A DNA stretch of 64,000 nt, taken from the NCBI RefSeq assembly GCF_009663465.1, contig NZ_QXHU01000001.1:211690-275689 (forward strand), given 5' to 3'. This document shows positions 26,194 through 35,155 of this stretch, one piece after another (position 1 is the first letter of the stretch; the number at the start of each line of letters is the position of its first letter). The stretch comes from Riemerella anatipestifer. Its GTDB lineage: Bacteria > Bacteroidota > Bacteroidia > Flavobacteriales > Weeksellaceae. Made by a program: the position numbers and the translations under genes. Under the pieces are notes generated by a model. The model saw only the letters and a program-made list of their open reading frames with translations, had not been told where the DNA came from and searched no databases.

Positions 26194-27549
26194 ATGAATT
26201 CACTAATAGATAAATATAATATACCAGGTCCTAGATATACTTCATATCCTACAGTACCTTATTGGGAAGAGGAGAGTTTTACACATCAATCTTGGGAACA
26301 GACGGTAATAAAATCATTTAAGGAGTCTAAAGACGAAGGAATTTCTATCTACATACATTTGCCATTTTGTGAGCAATTATGTACCTTTTGTGCCTGTCAT
26401 AAAAGGATTACAAAGCAGCACTCTGTAGAAACCCCTTATTTACAATCGGTGATTAAAGAGTGGCAGCTGTACTTGGCTCTTTTTGACGAAAAACCTAAAA
26501 TCAAGGAATTACATTTAGGTGGAGGAACGCCTACTTTTTTCTCGCCTGAAAATTTGAAAATATTGATAGAGGAAATTCTTTCAGGTGGAACAATAGCAGA
26601 GAAACCCGAGTTCTCTTTTGAAGGACACCCTAACAATACCACTAGAGAGCATTTGCAAGTACTTTACGATTTAGGGTTTAGAAGGGTGAGTTTTGGAGTA
26701 CAAGATTATGATGAGAAAGTACAGAAAGCCATCAATAGAGTTCAGCCTTTTGAGAATGTAGAAAAAGTAACCCAATGGGCTAGAAAAATAGGTTACGAAA
26801 GTGTTTCTCACGATTTGGTTTTTGGACTTCCGTTCCATACTTGGGAAAAAATGGAATATACCATAAGAAAAACAATGACTTTGAAACCTGATAGACTGGC
26901 GTTTTATTCTTACGCTCACGTACCTTGGATTAAAGGAGTAGGGCAGAGAGGTTTTGATGAGAATGACCTTCCGTCAGGCGAAGAAAAAAGAAAACTCTAC
27001 GAGAATGGAAAGCAACTTTTGGAAGAGTTGGGTTACAAGGAGATAGGAATGGACCATTTTTCACTAGAGCACGATGACCTTTACCAATCTATGCTTAACA
27101 AGAAAATCCATAGGAATTTTATGGGTTATACTTCAGGGAAAACTCAACTTATGGTAGGTCTGGGTATGAGTGCCATTTCTGACTCTTGGTATGCTTTCGC
27201 TCAAAATGAAAAAACGGTAGAAGCCTATCAGCAGCGAGTAGAGAAAGGAGAAATTCCTGTGTTTAGAGGGCATATCCTAACCGATGAAGATTTGAAAATC
27301 CGTCGTCATATACTCAATATTATGTGTCAGCTAGAGACTTCTTGGACGGAAGCAACGGCTTTTCCAGAGTTAGAAACTACCATAGAAAAACTTAAAGAAA
27401 TGGAAGCGGACGGTCTTGTGGAAATATCAGAAAATAAAATCAGAATTACAGAAGCTGGTAAGGCATTCACACGAAATGTAGCAATGACTTTTGATTTGAG
27501 AATGTTAAGAAAAGCTCCAGAAACTAGAATTTTTTCTATGACTGTTTAG
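26194..27549 (+). CDS. hemN: Oxygen-independent coproporphyrinogen III oxidase
   Basis: Radical SAM enzyme converting coproporphyrinogen III to protoporphyrinogen IX in heme synthesis; 451 residues. The cluster motif is HLPFCEQLCTFCAC with C59, C63, C66 and C68; the extra fourth Cys is typical of true HemN rather than HemW. Other blocks: PGPRYTSYPTVPYW (N-terminal trip-wire region), LHLGGGTPTFFSP, GVQDYDEKVQKAINRVQ, and the C-terminal HemN domain (about 365-440). The neighbouring symporter operon is transcribed divergently. Confidence 0.95.
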   Translation: MNSLIDKYNIPGPRYTSYPTVPYWEEESFTHQSWEQTVIKSFKESKDEGISIYIHLPFCEQLCTFCACHKRITKQHSVETPYLQSVIKEWQLYLALFDEKPKIKELHLGGGTPTFFSPENLKILIEEILSGGTIAEKPEFSFEGHPNNTTREHLQVLYDLGFRRVSFGVQDYDEKVQKAINRVQPFENVEKVTQWARKIGYESVSHDLVFGLPFHTWEKMEYTIRKTMTLKPDRLAFYSYAHVPWIKGVGQRGFDENDLPSGEEKRKLYENGKQLLEELGYKEIGMDHFSLEHDDLYQSMLNKKIHRNFMGYTSGKTQLMVGLGMSAISDSWYAFAQNEKTVEAYQQRVEKGEIPVFRGHILTDEDLKIRRHILNIMCQLETSWTEATAFPELETTIEKLKEMEADGLVEISENKIRITEAGKAFTRNVAMTFDLRMLRKAPETRIFSMTV

Positions 27550-27624
27550 AAGAGTATTGATATTTCTCATTTGTTTAAAATGAAAACAATGGCAAATAAA
27601 GTTTATAATTATACTGAAAAACAT

Positions 27625-27632
27625 TATATTTG
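27625..27632 (+). promoter_or_regulatory. -7 promoter element for secDF
   Basis: TATATTTG fits TAnnTTTG, 35 nt before the secDF ATG. Confidence 0.5.
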
Positions 27633-27667
27633 CCGACTATAATTTTTAATGTTGTAAATTACTGAAA

Positions 27668-30541
27668 ATGCAAGGAAAAGGACTTATTACAGTTGTTGCG
27701 ATTGTTCTAGGGCTTATTTGTCTTAACGAAATGCTCCCTACTTTTTATGCGAGCAAGGTAGAGAAAGAAGCTAGAGCAATAGCAGGAGACAATCAGGCAA
27801 AGTATCAAAAAGAGATAGATCGTCTGTCTAAAGATACGCTTAATTTATGGTTTACTAAACTTTATTACACAGCAGCTAAAGAGCGTGAAATGAAGTTAGG
27901 TCTAGACTTAAAAGGTGGTATCAATGTGCTTTTGGAAATCAATCAGAGAGATTTGGTGATGGATTTAACTAACTATTCATCTAACCCAATCCTCATAGAA
28001 GCACTAGATAAAACAGATGTAGCTCAGAGAAACTCTACTAAATCTTATATAGAGGACTTCTTTGTTCAGTTTGATAATGTGAACAAAAGCAAAGGAGCAA
28101 ACTTAAAGTTAGCGAGTCCAGAAATATTTGGAACTCAAAAATTAAGTAGTGAAATCAAATTTAATACTACTGATGACGAGGTTAAGTCTATCATCAGAAA
28201 GAAAATAGATGCTGCGGTAGGTTCTGCTTACGAAGTTATTAGAACTCGTATAGACAAAATGGGAGTTACTCAACCTAATGTTCAGAGAGTACCTGGTACA
28301 GGTAGAATATTGGTGGAGATGCCAGGTATTAAAGATATTGACAGAGTAAAGAAAATGCTTCAGACTTCTGCTAAACTTCAGTTTTGGGAAGTTCAGCAAG
28401 TACCAGAAGTTGCTCCTTATTTTGAACAACTTTCCAAATTAGTATTGGCTAAAGGAGATTCTATGGGAGTTGCTAAAACAACCAATTTCCCAGCGTTGCT
28501 CAACCTAAATACACTTAGAAGTAATGGTGTTGGTAACATTAAGTTAAGCGATACGGCTACGATTAACAAAATTCTTAATAGCTCAGTAGCTTTAGATGCA
28601 AGACCAAGTAATATAAAATATACTAAGTTTCTGTGGGCTTATAAGCCAGAATCTACAGCCCCAGACCACTTGGTGTTATATGCTATCCGTTCTAATATCA
28701 CAGGTAAAGCTCCAGTAGATGGTGCGGTGGATAAAGCTAATATCAATTACGACCAAATAGGTAGAGTAGTGGTAGATATGCAGATGGATAATGAAGGGAC
28801 TAAAGATTGGAAGATTTTAACAGAGAAGAATGTAGGTAAGCCTGTGGCGGTTACTTTAGATGATAGAGTATATACAGCTCCTAATGTTGTAAATGCGATA
28901 CCTAACGGGCGTACACAAATTTCGGGTAACTTTACTCAGGACGAAGCTCAAGACTTAGTAAATGTTTTAAATACAGGTAAATTACCAGCAAGTGCTAAAA
29001 TTGTACAAGCGGATGTTGTAGGGCCATCTTTAGGTCAGGCTTCTATTGACGCTGGTATGTGGTCGTTTATTATAGCATTTATCTTTATTGTAGTTTATAT
29101 CATATTCTACTACGGAGGTGCAGGTGTTTATGCTGTAATAGCTATGATTATTAACTTGTTCTATATCTTTGGTATTATGGACTCTATGGACGCTACGCTT
29201 ACTTTACCAGGTATTGCGGGTATAGTTCTAACGATGGCGATGGCGGTAGATACCAATGTAATTATCTATGAAAGAACTAAAGAAGAGCTTTTTGCTGGTA
29301 AAAACATTAGAGAGGCTTATCAAGATGGTTTTAAACATGCACTTTCAGCGATTGTAGATGGGCATTTAACTACTTTGCTTACGGCGGTGGTGCTTTACAT
29401 CTTTGGTACAGGGCCTATACAAGGTTTTGCCGTTACGCTTATTATAGGTCTTATTATGACTTTCTTTACATCTGTGTTACTTTCTAGAGTAATGATATTT
29501 AGTAGGCTTAATAAAGGTAAAGGGCTTTCTGTATGGACTTCTGCTACTAAAAATATATTCAGAAATGTATGGATAGCTTTTATAGAAAAGAGAAAATTTG
29601 CTTATATTATTTCGGGTATTCTTACTGTGGTATGTTTAGCTTCTATAGTGGTAAATGGCTTTAAGCTAGGTGTAGATTTTGAAGGAGGAAGAAACTATGT
29701 AGTTAAGTTTGATAAAACGGTAGATGCTGCAGAGGCTGAAGCTACTTTATCTAAACTATTTCAAACAGAGAGCGGTAAAAATAACTCTGTTGATGTGAAG
29801 ACATTTGGAACTTCTAACCAGCTAAAAATTACGACTGATTATAAAATTAATGATGAATCTTTAGCTGCAGACCAAGAGATTGAAGCTAAATTATTTGAAG
29901 GATTGAAATCTAAGTATCCTTCAGGTTACACATTAGAGAAATTTAAGAGTGCGGAAGGAGATGATTTGGGTATAGTTTCTTCTACTAAGGTAGGACCATC
30001 TGTGGCAGATGATATTAAGACAGGAGGTACTTTTGCAGTGTTGGCTTCTTTGGTGGGAATATTCATTTATATATTGTTCCGTTTTAGAAGATGGCAGTTT
30101 TCTTTGGGAGCAGTAGCGGCATTATTCCATGACTCTATAATTATTCTCGGGGCTTATTCTTTATTCTATAAAGTAGCACCGTTTAATATGGAAATTAATC
30201 AGGACTTTATCGCAGCTATCCTTACAGTATTGGGGTACTCTATCAATGACACCGTAATTGTATTTGACCGTATCCGTGAGTACCTTAGAGAAAAGAAATC
30301 AGCTACATTATCTGGTTTGTTTAATGATTCTATTAGCAGTACTTTAGGTAGAACTTTTAATACTTCGTTTACAGTATTGATGGTAATTTTGGCGATATTT
30401 ATATTCGGAGGTGAAAGTTTAAGAGGATTTATGTTCGCCTTATTATTAGGTATAGGTTTTGGTACTTATTCGTCTATATTTATTGCTTCCGCAATTGCTT
30501 ACGATTTCTTGAAAGGAAAGAAAAAGGATGAATTGAAATAA
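27668..30541 (+). CDS. secDF: Fused protein translocase SecDF
   Basis: Inner-membrane accessory of the Sec translocon that uses proton motive force to pull proteins into the periplasm; 957 residues. The N-terminal half is SecD: one helix, then LGLDLKGGINVLLEIN, a large periplasmic P1 domain (about 90-470, with DKMGVTQPNVQRVPGTGR), and a six-helix block around 470-630 with MAMAVDTNVIIYERTKEE. The C-terminal half is SecF: LGVDFEGGRNYVV, then TVLGYSINDTVIVFDRIRE. The single-chain form is usual in Bacteroidota. A terminator follows. Confidence 0.96.
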   Translation: MQGKGLITVVAIVLGLICLNEMLPTFYASKVEKEARAIAGDNQAKYQKEIDRLSKDTLNLWFTKLYYTAAKEREMKLGLDLKGGINVLLEINQRDLVMDLTNYSSNPILIEALDKTDVAQRNSTKSYIEDFFVQFDNVNKSKGANLKLASPEIFGTQKLSSEIKFNTTDDEVKSIIRKKIDAAVGSAYEVIRTRIDKMGVTQPNVQRVPGTGRILVEMPGIKDIDRVKKMLQTSAKLQFWEVQQVPEVAPYFEQLSKLVLAKGDSMGVAKTTNFPALLNLNTLRSNGVGNIKLSDTATINKILNSSVALDARPSNIKYTKFLWAYKPESTAPDHLVLYAIRSNITGKAPVDGAVDKANINYDQIGRVVVDMQMDNEGTKDWKILTEKNVGKPVAVTLDDRVYTAPNVVNAIPNGRTQISGNFTQDEAQDLVNVLNTGKLPASAKIVQADVVGPSLGQASIDAGMWSFIIAFIFIVVYIIFYYGGAGVYAVIAMIINLFYIFGIMDSMDATLTLPGIAGIVLTMAMAVDTNVIIYERTKEELFAGKNIREAYQDGFKHALSAIVDGHLTTLLTAVVLYIFGTGPIQGFAVTLIIGLIMTFFTSVLLSRVMIFSRLNKGKGLSVWTSATKNIFRNVWIAFIEKRKFAYIISGILTVVCLASIVVNGFKLGVDFEGGRNYVVKFDKTVDAAEAEATLSKLFQTESGKNNSVDVKTFGTSNQLKITTDYKINDESLAADQEIEAKLFEGLKSKYPSGYTLEKFKSAEGDDLGIVSSTKVGPSVADDIKTGGTFAVLASLVGIFIYILFRFRRWQFSLGAVAALFHDSIIILGAYSLFYKVAPFNMEINQDFIAAILTVLGYSINDTVIVFDRIREYLREKKSATLSGLFNDSISSTLGRTFNTSFTVLMVILAIFIFGGESLRGFMFALLLGIGFGTYSSIFIASAIAYDFLKGKKKDELK

Positions 30542-30559
30542 AAATTATTATTAAGATAC

Positions 30560-30599
30560 AAAGCCTCCTTTTTATACTGAAAGAAAGGAGGCTTTTTTT
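30560..30599 (+). terminator. Terminator of secDF
   Basis: AAAGCCTCCTT (30560-30570) / AAGGAGGCTTT (30585-30595) followed by T to 30599. It lies immediately before the pheA start, so pheA may depend on read-through. Confidence 0.8.
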
Positions 30600-30615
30600 G
30601 TTTGATTTTTTTGAA

Positions 30616-31461
30616 ATGAATAAAATAGCATTTTTAGGGCCACAGGCTTCTTTTACACAGTTGGCAGCTTCTCAGATTTTTTTGAATGAGGAGCTATTAC
30701 CTCAAACCAGTATATTAGACTGTTTTATAGCTTTAGATAAGGGTAAAGTAGATAAAATTGTAGTGCCTTTAGAAAACTCCATAGAGGGCACCGTTTCAGT
30801 AACTCTGGATTATTTATATGATTTTAAAGATATTACTATCAATACAGAGGTAGTGATGCCTATTTCTCATCATTTAATGGTGCATCCCAATAATACTTTG
30901 GTAGAGAATATTATTTCTCACCCACAGGCATTAGCCCAAACTTTTCATTTTAGAAGGAATCATTTCAAAGAAGTTTTGACCACAGATTATACTTCTACGG
31001 CAGCGGCAGCAAAATTCGTTTCGGAAAATCCAGATAAACCTTGGGCAGCAGTTGCTAATACTTATGCAGCGAAACTTTACAACCTTAAAATTCTACATTC
31101 TAACATACAGGATTTTGAACAAAATCATACTCGATTTGTGGTGGTTTCAAAGAAAGGAGGAAATAAGTTAGAACTACCTTGTCAGTCTTTAGCTCAAAAA
31201 TCAAGTCTATTGGTTACTTTACCAACAGACTATGCTGGAGGGTTGCATCAAATTCTATCGGTATTTGCGTGGCGTAAGATGAATTTATCTAAAATAGAAA
31301 GCCGAACTCTAAAAACAGGACTTGGTAATTATTTTTTTTTCATCAATGTTGTAGGAGATTGGGGAAATATCCTTTATCAAAATGCATTGGAAGAATTAGA
31401 GTCTATAGGAGTTAAGGTTAAATTTCTAGGCGATTATAACGAGTATCTTTTAGAAGGCTAG
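30616..31461 (+). CDS. pheA: Prephenate dehydratase
   Basis: Decarboxylates and dehydrates prephenate to phenylpyruvate in phenylalanine synthesis; 281 residues from the ATG at 30616. The frame is open upstream to 30598, but that stretch is the T tract of the preceding terminator, so ATG 30616 (MNKIAFLGPQASFTQLA) is preferred. Catalytic domain about 1-175 with VPLENSIEGTVSVTLDYL and HTRFVVV (the Thr-Arg-Phe motif). A C-terminal ACT regulatory domain (about 195-275) with GGLHQILSVFAWRKMNLSKIE and ESRT, close to the ESRP phenylalanine-sensing motif. No chorismate mutase domain is fused. Confidence 0.93.
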   Translation: MNKIAFLGPQASFTQLAASQIFLNEELLPQTSILDCFIALDKGKVDKIVVPLENSIEGTVSVTLDYLYDFKDITINTEVVMPISHHLMVHPNNTLVENIISHPQALAQTFHFRRNHFKEVLTTDYTSTAAAAKFVSENPDKPWAAVANTYAAKLYNLKILHSNIQDFEQNHTRFVVVSKKGGNKLELPCQSLAQKSSLLVTLPTDYAGGLHQILSVFAWRKMNLSKIESRTLKTGLGNYFFFINVVGDWGNILYQNALEELESIGVKVKFLGDYNEYLLEG

Positions 31462-31482
31462 GAAAAAATTGATAACAAAAAT

Positions 31483-31516
31483 AAAAAACGGTTTGACAAA
31501 AAATCAAACCGCTTTA
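31483..31516. terminator. Bidirectional terminator between pheA and map
   Basis: CGGTTTGA (31489-31496) / TCAAACCG (31504-31511) with A run before and T-rich run after; serves both converging genes. Confidence 0.75.
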
Positions 31517-31524
31517 AAATTTAT

Positions 31525-32334
31525 TTAAAAATCTATATTAAAAGGTTCTTCTTCTGTACTACTAATGCCTAGTGCTTCGTAGATATATTTAAAGGTAGAG
31601 AGTAAAACAGGTCTTCCACCGATGATACATACATTATGCTCAAAGTGTGCTGAAGGAAGGTTATCTTTAGTAGTTACCGTCCAGCCATCACTATGGAAAA
31701 CCACCTCGTGAGTTCCCATGTTAATCATAGGTTCTATGGCTAGAGCAATACCGTCTTTTAGTACCTTTCCACTTCCTTTTCTACCGTAGTTAGGTACTTG
31801 TGGGTCTTCGTGCATTTTTCTGCCTAAACCATGCCCTACAAGTTCTTTTACTACGCCATAGCCATGAGCTTCGCAGTGGCTTTGTATAGCGTGAGAAATA
31901 TCACCAACGCGTTTTCCTCTTACGCATTGTTCTATCCCTTTGTATAAAGATTCTTTGGTTACTTTTAGTAATTCTTTGGTTTCTGGAGCTACTTCTCCTA
32001 CTTCAAAAGAGTAAGCGTGGTCGCCATAAAAGCCATTCATATAGACACCACAATCTACAGAAAGTATATCGCCCTCTTTAAGAGGAGTATCATTAGGAAT
32101 ACCGTGTACCACTTCTGAATTTGGCGAAATACAAAGATTTTTAGGAAAGCCATACATTCCTAGAAAAGCAGGTTCTCCACCGTGGTCTTTTATGTATTCC
32201 GCGGCTAGAGTATCCAAATGATTGGTGGTAACACCTGGTTTTATTTCCTTTGCTAACATACCCAAAGTTTTGGAAACTAATTGGGCACTCTCCTTCATCA
32301 ATCTTAGCTCCTCAATCGTCTTAAGTTGTATCAT
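31525..32334 (-). CDS. map: Methionine aminopeptidase, type I
   Basis: Removes the initiator methionine from nascent proteins; metal-dependent, cytoplasmic, 269 residues. Family blocks: IKPGVTTNHLDTLAAEYI, PKNLCISPNSEVVHGIPN with the active-site His, LSVDCGVYMNGFYGDHA with the paired Asp ligands, GHGLGRKMHEDPQVPNYG and IEPMINMG. The gene starts 24 nt after the HAD-protein gene on the same strand, so the two probably share a promoter. Confidence 0.95.
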   Translation of the reverse strand: MIQLKTIEELRLMKESAQLVSKTLGMLAKEIKPGVTTNHLDTLAAEYIKDHGGEPAFLGMYGFPKNLCISPNSEVVHGIPNDTPLKEGDILSVDCGVYMNGFYGDHAYSFEVGEVAPETKELLKVTKESLYKGIEQCVRGKRVGDISHAIQSHCEAHGYGVVKELVGHGLGRKMHEDPQVPNYGRKGSGKVLKDGIALAIEPMINMGTHEVVFHSDGWTVTTKDNLPSAHFEHNVCIIGGRPVLLSTFKYIYEALGISSTEEEPFNIDF

Positions 32335-32358
32335 AAATGATTATTTTTATGAACTTTT

Positions 32359-32790
32359 TTACCAAAAAAGCCCTTTTTTCTTTTCTTTTTTTAGTTTAGA
32401 ATATGCCAAAACTTCTTTTCCTTCTACTCTGAATTCTATTTTATCTTTAATGATATTATAGACTTCGCCCCAACCTGGAAACCCCCCAAGGTTTCTATCA
32501 TCAATAAATAAATCTGCATCAAGTTTTCTACTTTGTGTAGCACTATCAAAAACTTCCCCTTCAAAACTAGAGTTGATAGCATAAAATTCTAGTCCATTTT
32601 TTCTACAAAATTCTACGGCTTCGTCTAGAGTTTTTCCGCTACGGTAAGTCCATAGTATTAGTCTATAGCCTTCCATTTGAAGTTTTTTTAGAGTTTCAAA
32701 TGCAAAAACTTTAGGTTTCCCTATTTTTGGGTAAGCGTCTTCTACGATAGTGCCATCAAAATCTATGGCTAATTTTTTATTGTTAAGCAT
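32359..32790 (-). CDS. Small HAD-superfamily hydrolase-like protein (BT0820 type)
   Basis: A 143-residue HAD-fold protein. The first motif is IDFDGTIVED with D10 and D12, the second is the Thr in LILWTYRSG, and the third is the acidic pair in LFIDDRNLGG. No cap domain is evident, as in the small BT0820-like proteins of Bacteroidota. The substrate is unknown. The C-terminus is a Lys-rich tail (KLKKEKKKG). First gene of a probable operon with map. Confidence 0.82.
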   Translation of the reverse strand: MLNNKKLAIDFDGTIVEDAYPKIGKPKVFAFETLKKLQMEGYRLILWTYRSGKTLDEAVEFCRKNGLEFYAINSSFEGEVFDSATQSRKLDADLFIDDRNLGGFPGWGEVYNIIKDKIEFRVEGKEVLAYSKLKKEKKKGLFW

Positions 32791-32820
32791 ATACTTAGGT
32801 ATTAAAATCTTAATGAGCTA

Positions 32821-32828
32821 CAAATATA
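32821..32828 (-). promoter_or_regulatory. -7 promoter element for HAD gene and map
   Basis: Minus-strand TATATTTG, 30 nt before the HAD gene ATG. Confidence 0.5.
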
Positions 32829-32980
32829 GTTATAAATGTATATTTTTCAAGTATTATCTTTTATATTTAAGGAGAGTAGGCTTTGTTTATTCCTCAATAT
32901 ACAAAGGGTTTTATTGGAAATGGGATGGTGAGATAATAAGTTTAGCACTCTGTCGTTCTACTAAAATTTAATCAATTGTT

Positions 32981-32988
32981 TAACTTTG
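32981..32988 (+). promoter_or_regulatory. -7 promoter element for broken barrel gene
   Basis: TAACTTTG fits TAnnTTTG; the predicted leader is about 60 nt. Confidence 0.5.
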
Positions 32989-33052
32989 GCAAGCCTTTTG
33001 ATTACAAAGTTATTGTAAAAAACAAATTTTATAAAATTAAAAAATTGGAATT

Positions 33053-33656
33053 ATGAAAAAATTATTTTTAGGATTAGCGGTAGTAGCTGGTTCATTTGCA
33101 TTTGGACAACAATTTGGAGCAAAAGCAGGTTTAAATGTATCTTCTATCTCTAAGGGAGGCTATGGTGATACTAAAGCTAAAGTAGGCTATTACGCTGGGG
33201 TATTTCTAAACGCTCCTATATCAGAGAGTTTTAGTATTCAGCCTGAGGTGCTTTATAATAATTTGGGTTCTAAAACTACAATGAATGTTCCTATATTAGG
33301 AAAAGCAGAAACGAAATTAAACTTAGACTATATCTCGGTTCCTGTAATGTTCCAGTATAAGGCAACACCAGAGTTTTATTTAGAAGCTGGATTTAGTGGG
33401 AGCAAATACTAAAACTTCTTACGAAACGCCTCTTGGGTCGGGGAAAATCCCTGCAGAACTTAATAAGGATAATTATAATGGATTTAATTTTGGTATGGGG
33501 TTAGGTCTAGGGTTTAATATTACGCCAAATATAGGTATTAATGCTAGGTATGTAGCTGGTTTTACAGACATTAATAAAAACGGAACAATTTCTGTATCAA
33601 ATAATGCAACTAACAAAAACAATACTTTCCAAGTAGGTTTAGGAGTTAAATTTTAA
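33053..33656 (+). pseudogene. Outer-membrane beta-barrel gene, frameshifted
   Basis: Two overlapping frames together make one porin-family barrel. The first (33053-33412) has a signal peptide ending AFGQ, the first strand GAKAGLNVSSI, and runs to ATPEFYLEAG, where it shifts and stops. The second frame carries on from about 33393 (LVGANTKTSYETPLGSGK) to the C-terminal strand NTFQVGLGVKF. In related barrels LEAG is followed by about five residues and then a Leu-Val/Leu-Leu strand, so the break looks like a small deletion of 3n+2 bases after LEAG. The rest of both frames is well preserved and a promoter and terminator are intact, so the mutation is recent, or it is a sequencing or assembly error. 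Confidence 0.8.
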
Positions 33657-34049
33657 GAAATATTTTATCAAAAAGAAAGCTGAGAGGGAAACTTCTCAGC
33701 TTTTTTATTTATGTTGATATGGAAAAAAAAGAACTGTCTTTTTTATGAAGAATAAAAAAAGAAAAATCAGAAAAGACTTTTCCTTTTTTGTTATTTTTAT
33801 AAAACACTATTGATAATTTATTCATTAAAAAAGAGTTAAACTTTATTTAGAGCTTTTATTGATAGGTAAATTACAGAAAGACATAAAAAAACAAATCATC
33901 AGTATTAGTAAATCTTACAATATATTTCTTTCAAAAACATAACACAAAAACGGAAGCGTAACGAAAAATAGCCCAATTAGCAAGCAAAAAATTAAAAGTC
34001 CTACTCCCACTTTTGTTGTTAATTATATTTATATCAAACTAATATTAGT
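33657..34049. other. 393-bp intergenic region
   Basis: Contains the terminator at 33676-33706 and a perfect 16-bp palindrome at 34036-34051. The rest is very AT-rich with no supported gene or RNA that I can see. Confidence 0.5.
33676..33706 (+). terminator. Terminator of barrel gene
   Basis: AAAGCTGAGA (33676-33685) / TCTCAGCTTT (33694-33703), then T run. Confidence 0.8.
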
Positions 34050-34985
34050 TTACAACATCTTCAGATTATTTACCTCAAGTTCAGTAAGGATACGCCAATG
34101 TCCTCTTTTGATATTTTTCTTGGTAAGCCCTGCAAACATCACTCTATCTAACGCCTCAACTTCGTAGCCTAACCTTTGGAATATCCTCCTAATCACTCTA
34201 TTCCAACCGATATGAATTTCTATCCCAATCTCATTTTTAGGTTTACCGTCTATATAAGAAATGCTATCTACCTCTGCAACACCTTCTTCCAATCTAACTC
34301 CTTTAGCTATAGTCGCCATATCTTCGCCTGTAAGCTTTCTGTCTAAGGTAACATGGTAAATTTTCTTGATATTAAAAGATGGATGAGTAAGTTTCTTGGT
34401 AAGATGCCCATCGTTAGTAAGTAGGATAATGCCCGTTGTTTGTCTATCTAAACGCCCCACAGGGAAAATTCTATATGGAGAAGCATTTGCTGTTAAATCC
34501 ATTACTGTTTTTCTAGCTTTCTCATCTTTCGTGGTCGAGATGTAGCCTTTAGGTTTGTTGAGAAGTACATACACGGGCTTTTCAGGTGTAATGCTCTGTC
34601 CATCGAAAACCACTTTATCTGTTTTTTGTACTTGATAACCTAGTTCGGTTACTACTTTACCATTGATTTCAACTAAACCTTGCTGTATCAATTCATCAGC
34701 TTCTCGTCTGCTACAAATCCCTGAATTAGCAATATATTTATTAAGTCTGATGGTATCTTTAGGCTGTTGTACAAGTTTATTTATTCTTCTTTTTTGTACA
34801 AAAGCTCTGGCTCTATCAGTTTCTTTATCATCAAATCTTCTTCCACCTCTACGGTCTCCTTTTATATATTTATCTCTAGAATCAAAATTTCTACCGTCTA
34901 ATTTTGAGCCACGAGAGTTCTCAGTATTCCCTCTTTTTTGATTCGTCCTTGATTTACCTGAAAAATTTTTGCGTTCTCTGCTCAT
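34050..34985 (-). CDS. RluB/RsuA-family rRNA pseudouridine synthase with basic extension
   Basis: Isomerises a specific uridine in rRNA to pseudouridine; 311 residues. An Arg/Lys/Asp-rich, low-complexity N-terminal extension of about 75 residues (rich in RGG-like and GDRR runs) precedes an S4 RNA-binding domain (about 78-125, RLNKYIANSGICSRREADEL) and the catalytic domain with GRLDRQTTGIILL (catalytic D180). The C-terminal NRVIRRIFQRLGYEV block is typical of the RluB/RluE/RsuA group. The extension may add non-specific RNA binding, as long basic N-termini are common in flavobacterial members. Choice among rluB, rluE and rluF targets is not certain. Confidence 0.88.
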   Translation of the reverse strand: MSRERKNFSGKSRTNQKRGNTENSRGSKLDGRNFDSRDKYIKGDRRGGRRFDDKETDRARAFVQKRRINKLVQQPKDTIRLNKYIANSGICSRREADELIQQGLVEINGKVVTELGYQVQKTDKVVFDGQSITPEKPVYVLLNKPKGYISTTKDEKARKTVMDLTANASPYRIFPVGRLDRQTTGIILLTNDGHLTKKLTHPSFNIKKIYHVTLDRKLTGEDMATIAKGVRLEEGVAEVDSISYIDGKPKNEIGIEIHIGWNRVIRRIFQRLGYEVEALDRVMFAGLTKKNIKRGHWRILTELEVNNLKML

Positions 34986-35007
34986 ATTTGTAACTAATTA
35001 TGTTTTG

Positions 35008-35015
35008 CAAAGATA
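35008..35015 (-). promoter_or_regulatory. -7 promoter element for pseudouridine synthase gene
   Basis: Minus-strand TATCTTTG, 22 nt before the ATG. Confidence 0.5.
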
Positions 35016-35155
35016 CAATTTTTTATAGGTTATTAGAGGCTACTTATAAAATTAGATGTTTGTGTAAAATACTTAGATAGAGTTTTTATCATTAAATTCT
35101 ACTAAAACCTGTAACATTTTTGATAATAAAGATACTTATACAAGAAAAAATTATT

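Noticed and set aside
32750-32971. 73-residue plus-strand frame between HAD and barrel genes
   Set aside because: Begins antisense to the HAD gene and covers its promoter; no recognisable protein features.
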